A stretch of DNA of 64,000 nt from JBGAKG01 sp044224495. GTDB taxonomy: Bacteria > Myxococcota_A > Polyangia > Polyangiales > Polyangiaceae. The stretch covers positions 128,465 through 192,464 of the forward strand of contig JBGAKG010000022.1 in assembly GCA_044224495.1 (NCBI GenBank), given 5' to 3'. The notes under the pieces are model-generated. The model did no database searches, was not told where the DNA came from, and saw only the letters and a list, made by a program, of their open reading frames with translations. The translations under genes were made by a program, and so were the position numbers. Shown piece by piece: positions 1-7,578 of this stretch. Numbering within the stretch: the stretch's first letter is position 1; every line of letters starts with the position of its first letter.

Positions 1-958
1 TCACGCCGAGCGAAGCGAGCACTTCGTGCGCACGATCCACCATTGCCGGTGGCCCGCACAGGTACGCGGTGGCGGCCGGCGTGGCGACGTCGGCGAGCTT
101 CGAGGTCACCATCCCGCGCGCGCCGGACCACGGCGCGTCGGCGGCGGCCTCCGACAGCACGGGGACGAGCTCGAAGCGTCCGCGCCACGCCTGGCGCAGC
201 TCCTCGAGCTCGGCGAGCGCGTAGAGGTCGCGCTCTTCGCGCGCGCCGAAGAGCAGCGTCACCGGGCGTTCGTCCCCGCGCGCGCTCGCCTCGCGGAGCA
301 TCGCCAGGATGGGTGCGAGCCCGCTTCCGCCGGCGACGAAGAGGAGCGGCTCGGTCCCCGGGCGAAGCCAGAAGTCGCCGCGCGGACCGTCGATCGCGAC
401 GCGCTTCCCCGTCGGATCGGCGTCGTGGACGAAGGTCGAGAAGGCACCCCCGGGCACGCGGCGCACGAAGAGCTCGATCCGACCGTTCGCGTCGGACGGT
501 GAAGCAAACGAATACGAGCGCGCGACGCCGGGGAGCCCTTCGATCGAGACGTCGGCGTGCTGACCCGCGCGATAGGCGAGCGGCTCGTCGAGCTTCACGG
601 CGAGGCGGACGATGTCGTGCGTGAGCTGCTCGCGGGCGACGACGACGCCACCGACCCTCTTCGCGGTCGCCGTCGCTTCGAGCGGGGCGACAATCTCGAG
701 CCGCACGTCGCCGAGCGCCACCGACTGGCACGCGAGGATGGTCCGCTCCGCGAGCTCCTCGCGCGTGAGGAGGTAGCTCGTGTCCGTCAGCTCGCGGACC
801 TCGCCCTCGCGGACGCGGCAGCGGCACGTCCCACAGGCGCCGACGCGGCAGCTCGAAGGGATCGTGACTCCGCCGCGGGCCGCGGCGTCCAAGAGCGTCT
901 CGTCACCGCTCGCTTCGACGGTTCGCCCTTCGATCTGAATGAGATGCCGGCGCGCCAT
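1..958 (-). CDS. 2Fe-2S ferredoxin / FNR-type flavin reductase (partial, runs off left edge)
   Basis: This is an electron-transfer flavoprotein of the BenC / phenol hydroxylase reductase type. It should pass electrons from NAD(P)H through flavin to a plant-type 2Fe-2S cluster and on to a partner oxygenase. Reading from ATG at 958, the ferredoxin domain comes first, with cluster cysteines at residues C37, C42, C45 and C77. The flavin-binding RSYS motif follows at about 147-150 and the NAD-binding GGSGLAP at about 210-216. The frame is still open at base 2, so the C-terminus is missing. GAGGAG lies a few bases upstream of the ATG. No oxygenase is visible in the window, so the partner is probably to the left. 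The divergent AraC regulator at 1972 was probably once its direct neighbour. Confidence 0.9.
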   Translation of the reverse strand, partial: MARRHLIQIEGRTVEASGDETLLDAAARGGVTIPSSCRVGACGTCRCRVREGEVRELTDTSYLLTREELAERTILACQSVALGDVRLEIVAPLEATATAKRVGGVVVAREQLTHDIVRLAVKLDEPLAYRAGQHADVSIEGLPGVARSYSFASPSDANGRIELFVRRVPGGAFSTFVHDADPTGKRVAIDGPRGDFWLRPGTEPLLFVAGGSGLAPILAMLREASARGDERPVTLLFGAREERDLYALAELEELRQAWRGRFELVPVLSEAAADAPWSGARGMVTSKLADVATPAATAYLCGPPAMVDRAHEVLASLGV

Positions 959-1012
959 GCTGCTCTCCTCGATTCAGAGCGTACGTTGCGCCCGGAAGAC
1001 GGGTGAGGTCCG

Positions 1013-1061
1013 GCGTTGACAAAGAGGGGTCATTTGTCGCCAACGGGTGGCGCCGTTGGCC
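1013..1061. repeat. 48-bp imperfect direct repeat, copy 1
   Basis: This copy and the one at 1940-1986 share GCGTTGACAA, then GAG, GGTC, CGCCAAC and GCCGTTGGCC in the same order, with a few substitutions and one 2-nt gap. The two copies flank the lipoprotein gene at 1076-1861. Copy 1 also contains a GACAAA / TTTGTC inverted pair that copy 2 does not keep. Confidence 0.7.
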
Positions 1062-1075
1062 GAAGCCGTCGCCGA

Positions 1076-1861
1076 TCAGTTGTTCGGACCGCCGTAGAAC
1101 TGGCTCCCGATCTCCTGTTGGATCGCCAGCGGCGCGCCCGTCGTCTTGAGCGCCGGGTTCACGGACGATGCGAAGATGACGAACTCACCGTCGTCCGTGC
1201 AGAGCACGCCGACGATGGCACCGTCGAAGAGGATCTCGTACTCCGCGGTGTGCGTGTACGTGCCGCTGAACTCGTCCCTCTTCGACGGCGCGTTCGTGAT
1301 CTTGCTGAGGATGTTCGAGATCGCCTGCTTCGACTGGTTGAGGCACGTGCTCATCGGCGTGTTGGCGCGCGGCTTGAAGTTCCAGTCCGACTGCGGGACC
1401 GCGTACGTCGTGGACTCGGCGGGGATCGTCGCGCCCTGTCCGCTGTCGAAGAGCGCTTGGAGCTGCTTCGTGATCGGCGTCGCGGCCTGGTTGGCATCCA
1501 CGGCGATCGCGATCTTGTAGTTCCCCATGCAGAACGCGCCCGCCCACGCGCCGTGACGCGAGCCATCGCGCGCGGACTGGTTCGTCGCGTTCGTCTTCGA
1601 GAAGCCGTTCGAAGCGAGCGAGTTGAACGCCGAGTCGGCCTTGTTGACGCAGGTGTTGAGGTCCGTCGTCTGCGGTGACGAGACCCAATTCCAGTCCAAC
1701 TTGAGCCAGCCCGGCGCATCCGGGCCAGCGTCCTTGGACTGTTGTGCGTCGGTTCCGCTGGCTGCGTCGGCGCTGCCTGCGTCGTTGCCGGAGACGGAAT
1801 CGCCGACGCATGCCGTAAACAACAACAGTGCCGAAAGGATGCTGGTTGCGCGTAGGTGCAC
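1076..1861 (-). CDS. Secreted lipoprotein with an internal duplication
   Basis: The 261-residue product has no family I can name. The GTG start at 1861 is chosen because AAGGAGGG lies immediately upstream. It also places a short signal peptide before a lipobox (FTAC, Cys18), followed by the Asp/Ala/Gly-rich linker typical of myxobacterial lipoproteins. The mature part looks like two copies of one module. Each begins with a WN[WF] segment, continues with TC[VL]N and a helix, and ends with a second Cys before a short hydrophobic strand (FCMGNYKIAIAV and VLCTDDGEFVIFA). A disulfide within each module is likely. The gene lies between two direct repeats that separate the flavin reductase from the AraC gene, so it may be an insertion. 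Confidence 0.75.
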   Translation of the reverse strand: MHLRATSILSALLLFTACVGDSVSGNDAGSADAASGTDAQQSKDAGPDAPGWLKLDWNWVSSPQTTDLNTCVNKADSAFNSLASNGFSKTNATNQSARDGSRHGAWAGAFCMGNYKIAIAVDANQAATPITKQLQALFDSGQGATIPAESTTYAVPQSDWNFKPRANTPMSTCLNQSKQAISNILSKITNAPSKRDEFSGTYTHTAEYEILFDGAIVGVLCTDDGEFVIFASSVNPALKTTGAPLAIQQEIGSQFYGGPNN

Positions 1862-1939
1862 GGGCCCTCCTTCGTGGGTTGAGGCAATCTGGCGTCGGGA
1901 GGGCAACCGAACAATGGTCATTTCTCCCCTCTGCGCCAT

Positions 1940-1986
1940 GCGTTGACAAGGAGAGGTCCTTCGCCGCCAACATGGAGCCGTTGGCC
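1940..1986. repeat. 48-bp imperfect direct repeat, copy 2 (overlaps AraC start)
   Basis: This is the second copy of the repeat at 1013-1061. It contains the start codon of the AraC-type gene at 1972, so copy 1 looks like a displaced remnant of the regulator's 5' end and promoter. Confidence 0.7.
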
Positions 1987-2979
1987 ACTGCATCCTTCGT
2001 CCTCGCGAACCACTACCTGCGCCACGTGGCCGAGCAGGTGCGCAGCAGCGGCGGCGACGTCGCGCGCTGGCTCGCCGCGTGCGATCTGAAGGAGTCCGAG
2101 CTGGACCGGGTCGCTCTGGATGCGGCCACCTTCGCGAAGCTCGTGGAGCTGGCGGTCGAGACGACGAAGGAACCCGCGCTCGGGATCGTCGTCGGCCGGC
2201 ACCTCGTCGCCACGACGCACGGCGTCCTCGGCTTCGCCGTCACCAGCAGCACGACCGTGCGCGAGGCGGTGGGGGTCGTGGAGCGCTTCACCGCGCTGCG
2301 CACGTCGTTCGTGACGATCCGCGCCACCATCGGTCGCGACGTCGTTCGCCTGCGTGTCGACGAGGCGCGCCCGCTCGGCTCGCTTCGGCGCCCGCTCCTC
2401 GAGGCCGTCGTGGTGAGCACGAAGTTGCTGCTCGACACCATCACCGCGGGGGCCTCACGCGTCGTCGAGGTCGGGTTCGCGTTCCCGAAGCCGTCGTACG
2501 CCTCGCTGGCGCGCGAGGTCCTCGGGACGACGGTGCGGTGGGGGAGCCGTCAGACGACGATCGCGTTCGAGAGCGCAATCCTCGACGTGCCGCTGCACCT
2601 CGCGGACGCCTCCGCGTTCGAGGCGGCGAAGGCGCTGTGCGAGCGCGAGCTCGCGAAGCTCCACGCGCGGGCGACGACCGCCGGACGCGTCCGCGAGGTG
2701 CTGCTCCAGAGCACGGCCGGGTTTCCTTCGCTCCGCGTGGTCGCTCGCTCGCTCGGCGTGTCGCCGCGGACGCTCCACCGGCGCCTCCTCGACGAGGAGA
2801 CGTCGTTCCGCGCCGTCGTCGAGGCGACGCGCCGCGCGCTCGCGGTGGAGCTCGTTCGCTCGAAGGAGCGCACGATCGAAGAGATCGCGTACGCGCTCGG
2901 CTACACCGACGTGGCGAACTTTCGCCGCGCGTTCCGGCGCTGGGAAGGTGTCGCGCCGTCGAAGCGGCGTGGTCACTGA
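1972..2979 (+). CDS. AraC-family transcriptional regulator (Arabinose_bd type)
   Basis: The 335-residue regulator has the OruR/ArgR-like layout. An N-terminal ligand-sensing domain (about residues 10-200, Arabinose_bd-like) is followed by a double helix-turn-helix at the C-terminus. The first recognition region reads VVARSLGVSPRTLHRRL. The second contains EEIAYALGYTDVANFRRAF, the classic AraC signature. The ATG at 1972 starts a clean domain; AAGGAGAGG lies about 15 bases upstream, slightly far. It probably controls the flavin reductase operon transcribed the other way, now separated from it by the lipoprotein gene. The 3' end overlaps the convergent gene at 2973 by 7 bases. Confidence 0.88.
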   Translation: MEPLATASFVLANHYLRHVAEQVRSSGGDVARWLAACDLKESELDRVALDAATFAKLVELAVETTKEPALGIVVGRHLVATTHGVLGFAVTSSTTVREAVGVVERFTALRTSFVTIRATIGRDVVRLRVDEARPLGSLRRPLLEAVVVSTKLLLDTITAGASRVVEVGFAFPKPSYASLAREVLGTTVRWGSRQTTIAFESAILDVPLHLADASAFEAAKALCERELAKLHARATTAGRVREVLLQSTAGFPSLRVVARSLGVSPRTLHRRLLDEETSFRAVVEATRRALAVELVRSKERTIEEIAYALGYTDVANFRRAFRRWEGVAPSKRRGH

Positions 2980-3821
2980 CCCTGCAGCTGTCGAACCGCG
3001 TCGGCGAGGCTGGTCGGACCGCGCATCACGCCGACCGCGCGCTCGAAGACGAGCGTGCCCGCGCGGAGGGCCGTGAGCATGCCCGTCCACTCCTCGGCGT
3101 GCGCCTCGTCACGATAGCGCGAGCGAACCCAGCGCTCGACCACGCCGTCGCTCATCGGGAGCGGACGGATCGTCCGTCCGAGCGCTTCCCCGAGCACCGT
3201 GGCGACGTCGATCGCGGTCGGGCGGTTCGGGCCCTCGACCTCGATCACGTCGGGTTCGTCGTCGGGCGCGAGGAGAGCGGCGACGACGCGCTCCCCGACG
3301 TCGCGGAGAGAGACCATCGGTGTCGGTCGAGCGATGGGGCCGACGATGGACGGGAGGTAGCCGGTGCGCGTCGCGATCGCGAAGGGGAGCCGCCAGTTCT
3401 CGAAGAAGAACGCGGGTCGCACGCAGGTCGTCTGGAGCCCGGCCCACACGAGGCCGGACTCGAAGCGACCCGCGCGCCCGACGAGCCCAGGTCCGCCGTC
3501 CATGCCGTGCGCGCCGATCGAGCTGAGGAGCACGACGTGCCGGAGCGCCGACGAGAGCCGGAGCAGCTCGAGGACGACCCCGAACTCGCGCTCCATGTCG
3601 GCGGGGGAGTCGGCCGGTGGCGGTGCGAGGAACACCGAGTGGAGTGACGGCGGCCGAAGGGAGGGCGCCCGAACCCGCATGCGCTCCGCTTCGAGCTGTT
3701 GCCACGCGCGATCCCGGGGCCCGAGGACCCGAATGCTCGTCCCGCGATCGAGCAGCGTCCGCGCGACCCAACGCCCGACGCGACCGGTGTGGGTGTGCAC
3801 TCCGATGGTCGCGAACCTCAT
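2973..3821 (-). CDS. NAD(P)-binding NmrA/atypical SDR-like protein
   Basis: This 282-residue protein has a Rossmann fold at its N-terminus, with a Gly-rich loop (GVHTHTGRVGRWV) after the first strand. An SSIGAHG segment and a downstream helix follow, as in NmrA-like atypical short-chain dehydrogenases. The YxxxK pair of classical SDRs is not evident, so it may bind a nucleotide without being a dehydrogenase, or act on quinones or NAD(P)H ratio sensing. The ATG at 3821 is preceded by GAGGAGG at good spacing. It is transcribed toward the AraC gene and overlaps its end. No metabolic partner is adjacent. Confidence 0.75.
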   Translation of the reverse strand: MRFATIGVHTHTGRVGRWVARTLLDRGTSIRVLGPRDRAWQQLEAERMRVRAPSLRPPSLHSVFLAPPPADSPADMEREFGVVLELLRLSSALRHVVLLSSIGAHGMDGGPGLVGRAGRFESGLVWAGLQTTCVRPAFFFENWRLPFAIATRTGYLPSIVGPIARPTPMVSLRDVGERVVAALLAPDDEPDVIEVEGPNRPTAIDVATVLGEALGRTIRPLPMSDGVVERWVRSRYRDEAHAEEWTGMLTALRAGTLVFERAVGVMRGPTSLADAVRQLQGQ

Positions 3822-3936
3822 GCAACCGCCTCCTCGTCCGCGCCACTGCAAGCCGCGATCCCGCGCGGCCCCGCGGGTTTTCCGCGGGGCCACTGTCGCG
3901 AAACGAAGCGACGTCGCGGAACGCGACGCCGGCGCG

Positions 3937-4437
3937 TCAGTTGAGGCGGCGCCGGAGCTCCCCGAGATCGACGCTGTCGAGCGGGAGCCCGACCACCTGG
4001 GCGAAGCCGACGTCCGAGAGGAGCTTGCTGCGGCCCTCGGGATCGCAGAGGTAGACGTCGCCTTCCTCGGCGTGGAGGTAGAGCGGGACCACCGCGACGC
4101 GGTGGGCTCGAATCAGCTCGCCGAGCTCGGGGTCCGTGCGCAGGCGGGCGGCGCGACCGAGGGTGGCGCGCGCGCCCCCGACGTCGTCCGGCGTTCCGTC
4201 GCAGTGATCGTGACCACACACGACGATGCGGCGTGCGCCGCGGCGGATGGCGCGGTCGAGCATGCGCCGCATCCATCCATCGCTCTTCGGGTCGCCCTGG
4301 AGGACGACGGCCGCGCCGCAGGCGGCGGCCAACGCCGCGCCGTGGTGGTCTTCGGCGCAGAGCACGAAGACGAGCTCGGGGCTCGGGCGTAGCTCGCTCC
4401 GGCGATAGGCGCGGAGCGCGTCGTGCCATCGGCTCAT
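3937..4437 (-). CDS. Beta-carbonic-anhydrase-like protein
   Basis: The 166-residue product resembles the beta-class carbonic anhydrase fold. The zinc ligands appear present: Cys27 after the first strand (VFVLC), and His76 and Cys79 in VVCGHDHC, matching the HxxC of the family. The Asp-Arg dyad that normally follows the first Cys as CxDxR is changed to CAEDH, with Glu and His at those places. Activity is therefore uncertain. It starts 2 bases after the stop of the isocitrate dehydrogenase gene, so the two form an operon. A link to CO2 or bicarbonate from isocitrate decarboxylation is a reasonable inference but is not shown. Confidence 0.6.
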   Translation of the reverse strand: MSRWHDALRAYRRSELRPSPELVFVLCAEDHHGAALAAACGAAVVLQGDPKSDGWMRRMLDRAIRRGARRIVVCGHDHCDGTPDDVGGARATLGRAARLRTDPELGELIRAHRVAVVPLYLHAEEGDVYLCDPEGRSKLLSDVGFAQVVGLPLDSVDLGELRRRLN

Positions 4438-4439
4438 GG

Positions 4440-5900
4440 TCAGTCCTCCCCTTGGGCGCGGGTGTACGCGGCCTTCCCGTCGAACTCCTGCAGCTTCTCG
4501 ACGTGCATCCAGCGATGGGTGGCGGCAACCCGCTTCAGGAGCTCGAGGAGCGTGGCGTCGTCGAGGTCGCGGTTCTCCTCGCGGAGCACGAAGCGGCAGC
4601 GGTAGTGGTCGATGCAGTCGGGCATCGCGCCCGTCGACGGGAACACCTTCGTCCCGCGGTTCGAGATCATCTTCAGGCGGAGCGGCGTGGGCCCGGCGAT
4701 GGCCATCAGACTCTCGCCGAGCTGGGCCACCGGGAGCGCCGACTCGACGAAGACGTCGGCTCCGAGCGTGCGGCGCGACTTGGGCCGCACGAAGTCGGGC
4801 GCCGCGTCGACGACGGGGATCGCGAGCTGCCGGTGCTCGCGCACCTTCCAGCGCTCCGGCCGCCGTCCGAGGTTCGCGATGACCTTCTCGGTGAACGTGG
4901 TCGTCGAGACGCTGCCGTCTTGGCGGATGTCGCGCGTGTAGATCCCTTGCTCGAGCGTCACGAGGAGCGCTTGCTCGATCTGGGTGGCCGCCGCGAACTC
5001 GTCGAGGTGACGAAGCATCATCACCCCGGAGAGCAGGACCGCCGTCGGGTTGATGACGTTCTTGCCCGCGTACTTCGGAGCGCTTCCGTGGACCGCCTCG
5101 AAGATCGAGACCTCGCTCCCGACGTTGGCGCCCGGCGCGAAGCCGAGGCCGCCGATGAGCCCGGACGCCAGGTCCGAGATGATGTCGCCGTTCATGTTCG
5201 ACGTGACGATGACGTCGAACTGCTCCGGGGCGCGGACGAGCTGGTGGGCGCAGTTGTCGATGATGATGTGGTTCGCCTCGATCTCGGGGTACTCCGGCGC
5301 GATCTCCTCGAAGGTTGCCTTCAACAGGCCTTCGGTGAGCTTCATGATGTTCGCCTTCGTCGCGCAGTGGACCTTGCGCCGACCCTCCGCGCGGGCGAGC
5401 TCGAACGCGATCCGCACGATCTTCTCGCAGCCCTTGCGCGACATGAGCTTCAGGCACTGCGCGACGCCCGGGGTCTGCCCGTGCTCGATCCCGGCGTAGA
5501 GGTCCTCGACGTTCTCGCGCACGATCACGAGGTCGATCCCGGCGCCGGCGAAGCGGGTGGGCACGCCCGGCATCTCGCGGACCGGCCGGATGTTGGCGTA
5601 GGTCTCGAACAGCTTGCGGAGGGTGACGTTGGCGCTCTTCTCGCCGAAGCCGACGGGCGTCTCGAGCGGCCCCTTCAGGGCGACGCGCGTCTCGGCGATC
5701 GAGGCGATGGTCTCCGGGGGCACGCCGCTCGGGAGCCCGCGCTTGAAGACCTCCGCTCCGGCCTCCCGCTCTTCCCAGGCGATTCGGACGCCCGTCGCGT
5801 CGATGATCGCGCGGGTGGCGGCGACCACCTCGGGTCCGATCCCGTCGCCCGGGATCAACGTGACGCGCTTCCGTCCCTCTCCGTCCACTCGATGGTGCAT
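4440..5900 (-). CDS. icd: Isocitrate dehydrogenase, Thermus-type with C-terminal extension, probably NADP-dependent
   Basis: This oxidative decarboxylase converts isocitrate to 2-oxoglutarate in the TCA cycle. The 486-residue protein opens with the beta-decarboxylating dehydrogenase signature (IPGDGIGPEV). It carries the substrate segment SANVTLRKLF and the metal-binding NMNGDIISDLASGL. An extra C-terminal domain of about 140 residues makes it longer than the E. coli enzyme and matches the Thermus/Rickettsia type. The coenzyme loop reads HGSAPKYAGK. The Lys-Tyr pair at the positions of K344/Y345 in E. coli IDH argues for NADP+. The ATG at 5900 has AAGGAG about 8 bases upstream. It is divergent from a winged-helix gene across a TGTCGTGTA-type operator. 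Confidence 0.93.
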   Translation of the reverse strand: MHHRVDGEGRKRVTLIPGDGIGPEVVAATRAIIDATGVRIAWEEREAGAEVFKRGLPSGVPPETIASIAETRVALKGPLETPVGFGEKSANVTLRKLFETYANIRPVREMPGVPTRFAGAGIDLVIVRENVEDLYAGIEHGQTPGVAQCLKLMSRKGCEKIVRIAFELARAEGRRKVHCATKANIMKLTEGLLKATFEEIAPEYPEIEANHIIIDNCAHQLVRAPEQFDVIVTSNMNGDIISDLASGLIGGLGFAPGANVGSEVSIFEAVHGSAPKYAGKNVINPTAVLLSGVMMLRHLDEFAAATQIEQALLVTLEQGIYTRDIRQDGSVSTTTFTEKVIANLGRRPERWKVREHRQLAIPVVDAAPDFVRPKSRRTLGADVFVESALPVAQLGESLMAIAGPTPLRLKMISNRGTKVFPSTGAMPDCIDHYRCRFVLREENRDLDDATLLELLKRVAATHRWMHVEKLQEFDGKAAYTRAQGED

Positions 5901-5935
5901 GGCGTCGCTCCTTGGTAGGATTCAGCTGACATCTG

Positions 5936-5973
5936 ATACACGACATGTGTGTCGCGTATTTAGTGTCGTGTAA
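5936..5973. promoter_or_regulatory. Probable operator: three TGTCGyGTA half-sites between icd and the winged-helix gene
   Basis: ATACACGACA at 5936-5945 faces TGTCGCGTAT at 5950-5959 across 4 bases, an inverted repeat with one mismatch. A third half-site, TGTCGTGTAA, follows at 5964-5973 on the same face. The cluster lies in the 100-bp divergent gap and is the likely binding site of the regulator at 6001. Confidence 0.6.
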
Positions 5974-6000
5974 CGCCGTTCGTGTGTCCGCGCAAGCAAA

Positions 6001-6276
6001 ATGAACTGGACCTTCCTGACCAACCACGCCCACGTGCTCATCTGCATCGCTCGCGAGCCGCAAATTCGGCTCCGGGACCTCGCCGAACAGGTGGGCATCA
6101 CCGAGCGAGCGGTGCAGCGGATCGTCGCCGACTTGGAGGAGGGCGGGTACCTGACGCACGAGCGCGACGGGCGCCGTAACGTCTATCGGGTGCGCGGCAC
6201 GCTCCCCTTGCGCCACCCGGTCGAGAAGCACCGCAAGGTGGCGGAGCTGATTCGGCTCGGCGCGCGCGACGCCTGA
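6001..6276 (+). CDS. Small winged-helix (MarR/ArsR-like) regulator
   Basis: This 91-residue DNA-binding protein has one winged helix-turn-helix. Helices at LRDLAEQVGITERAVQRIV are followed by the wing GGYLTHERDGRRNVYRVR. There is no separate ligand-binding domain, so any signal must be sensed through the dimer or the short C-terminal helix. The ATG at 6001 has no obvious ribosome-binding site, and the leader from the operator region is short. It is divergent from icd, and autoregulation plus control of icd through the TGTCGTGTA sites is the simplest reading. Confidence 0.8.
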   Translation: MNWTFLTNHAHVLICIAREPQIRLRDLAEQVGITERAVQRIVADLEEGGYLTHERDGRRNVYRVRGTLPLRHPVEKHRKVAELIRLGARDA

Positions 6277-6291
6277 GCACGAACCGCGCCC

Positions 6292-6888
6292 TCAGGGCGT
6301 GACCATCCACTGCTCCATCGCGAGGGAGGTCTCTCCGTGCCAGCGCGCGACCGAGCTCGCCGACGCGCTCCAGCTCTCGTCCGACTCCGTGCGTGCGCGT
6401 CCCTTCACGACGGCGAGGCGGTCGGTCTCGTCGAGCGGCCCGATCGCGAAGCGCCGCTGGCGCGTGCCCGCCGTCGTCGCGGCGTCGGCGCGGACCAGCT
6501 CGATCCGGTCGTCGGGCGCGACCACGACGTTCGCGTAGTAGACGCGCCCCGCTTCGACCTCGGCCGCGAGGACGCCGACGCTCGCGCAGGGCTCGTCGTC
6601 CGCAGCGCGGATGCAGGACGCTTCGTCCGCCGCGCGGGCGAACAGGTGGTGCTTCCCCGCCGCCACGTCGAAGGACGTCCACTCGCCGGGGTCGAGCGAG
6701 CCCAGGCGCCGCGCTCCGTCGAAGAGGATGACGCTCGTGCCCGGCGCTTCGCCGAGGCCGAGCACGATCCGTGCTTTGTGCGCAGGTGCGCTCGCGGCAG
6801 CGCGCGCAGGAGCGTGACCACACCCGCTGACCGCGAGGAGCACAGCCGCGGACAACGCGAAGAACGAACGACGCGTGAGATTCTTCAT
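6292..6888 (-). CDS. Hypothetical lipoprotein
   Basis: The 198-residue protein starts at ATG 6888, preceded by GGAGG at good spacing. A basic n-region (MKNLTRRS) and a hydrophobic stretch lead to the lipobox VSGC. An RR pair is present but the motif is not a convincing Tat signal. The mature part is mostly beta-rich: GTSVILFDGARRLGSL, a two-Cys segment with CIRAADDEPC, then YYANVVV and a polar end. It resembles the DUF2846-like lipoproteins that carry a PEGA-type sandwich, but I cannot assign it firmly. It shares orientation with the response regulator upstream (23-bp gap), so they may be co-transcribed. Confidence 0.7.
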   Translation of the reverse strand: MKNLTRRSFFALSAAVLLAVSGCGHAPARAAASAPAHKARIVLGLGEAPGTSVILFDGARRLGSLDPGEWTSFDVAAGKHHLFARAADEASCIRAADDEPCASVGVLAAEVEAGRVYYANVVVAPDDRIELVRADAATTAGTRQRRFAIGPLDETDRLAVVKGRARTESDESWSASASSVARWHGETSLAMEQWMVTP

Positions 6889-6910
6889 CGGGACCTCCGG
6901 AGCAACTTCG

Positions 6911-7378
6911 TCAGGCGTCGCCCTGCCGGGAATCGGCGCGAACGAGGAGAAGGTCGATCGCCGAGCGGGTCAGCGTCTCGACGCGAAACGGTTTGGCGAG
7001 GACGAGCGCGCCGAGCCTCCGCGCGCGTTCGTGCAGGTGCGCGTCGGGAAACGCGGTGATGAGGATGACCGGGACGTCGATCCCGCTGCGGCGAAGGAGC
7101 TCGACCAGGTCCAACCCGAGGCCGACGGGCATGCGATGGTCCGTCACGATCAGATCGAAGGCCGCGCCTCCCGGGTCGCTTCCGAGGACGCGGAGCGCAT
7201 CGAGGCCGTTTCGGGCTTCTTCGACGGCGTAGCCTTCCTCGAGCAGCACGGAGGCGAGCGAGCTTCGGAGCTCGTCGTCGTCCTCCACGACGAGGACGCG
7301 GGCGACGCCGGGGCTCCGGCGCGGCTCGGTCGGCGCTTCGTCTTCCCAATCGTGTCCGAGAGCTTCGTGTGCGTGCAT
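6911..7378 (-). CDS. Single-domain response regulator (receiver only)
   Basis: This 155-residue protein has only a CheY-like receiver domain. The acidic pocket EDDDE, phospho-acceptor Asp in VTDHRMP, the conserved Thr in LITAF and the Lys in AKPF are all present, so it should be phosphorylated normally. There is no output domain, so it would act by protein contact or in a phosphorelay. The start is set at ATG 7378 with GGAGG just upstream rather than at an earlier ATG. The first 30 residues are an acidic, Pro-containing tail. No histidine kinase is encoded nearby. Confidence 0.88.
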   Translation of the reverse strand: MHAHEALGHDWEDEAPTEPRRSPGVARVLVVEDDDELRSSLASVLLEEGYAVEEARNGLDALRVLGSDPGGAAFDLIVTDHRMPVGLGLDLVELLRRSGIDVPVILITAFPDAHLHERARRLGALVLAKPFRVETLTRSAIDLLLVRADSRQGDA

Positions 7379-7578
7379 GGGGACCTCCATCGACGATGGA
7401 GTCAGCACGTCACGTGCCAGCTACGGAGTCGGCGATTTCGGCGCGAAGCGGAGCGGCGAGCGCATGCGCGATGTTGCGATCCTCGGCACCGTCGCGAATC
7501 GCGGCACGCGCGCCCGAGCGCCCGAAATATGAATGGCGAGCCCGCCGCTGCTTCCGTAGTTGAACGCCCATGCCATCG

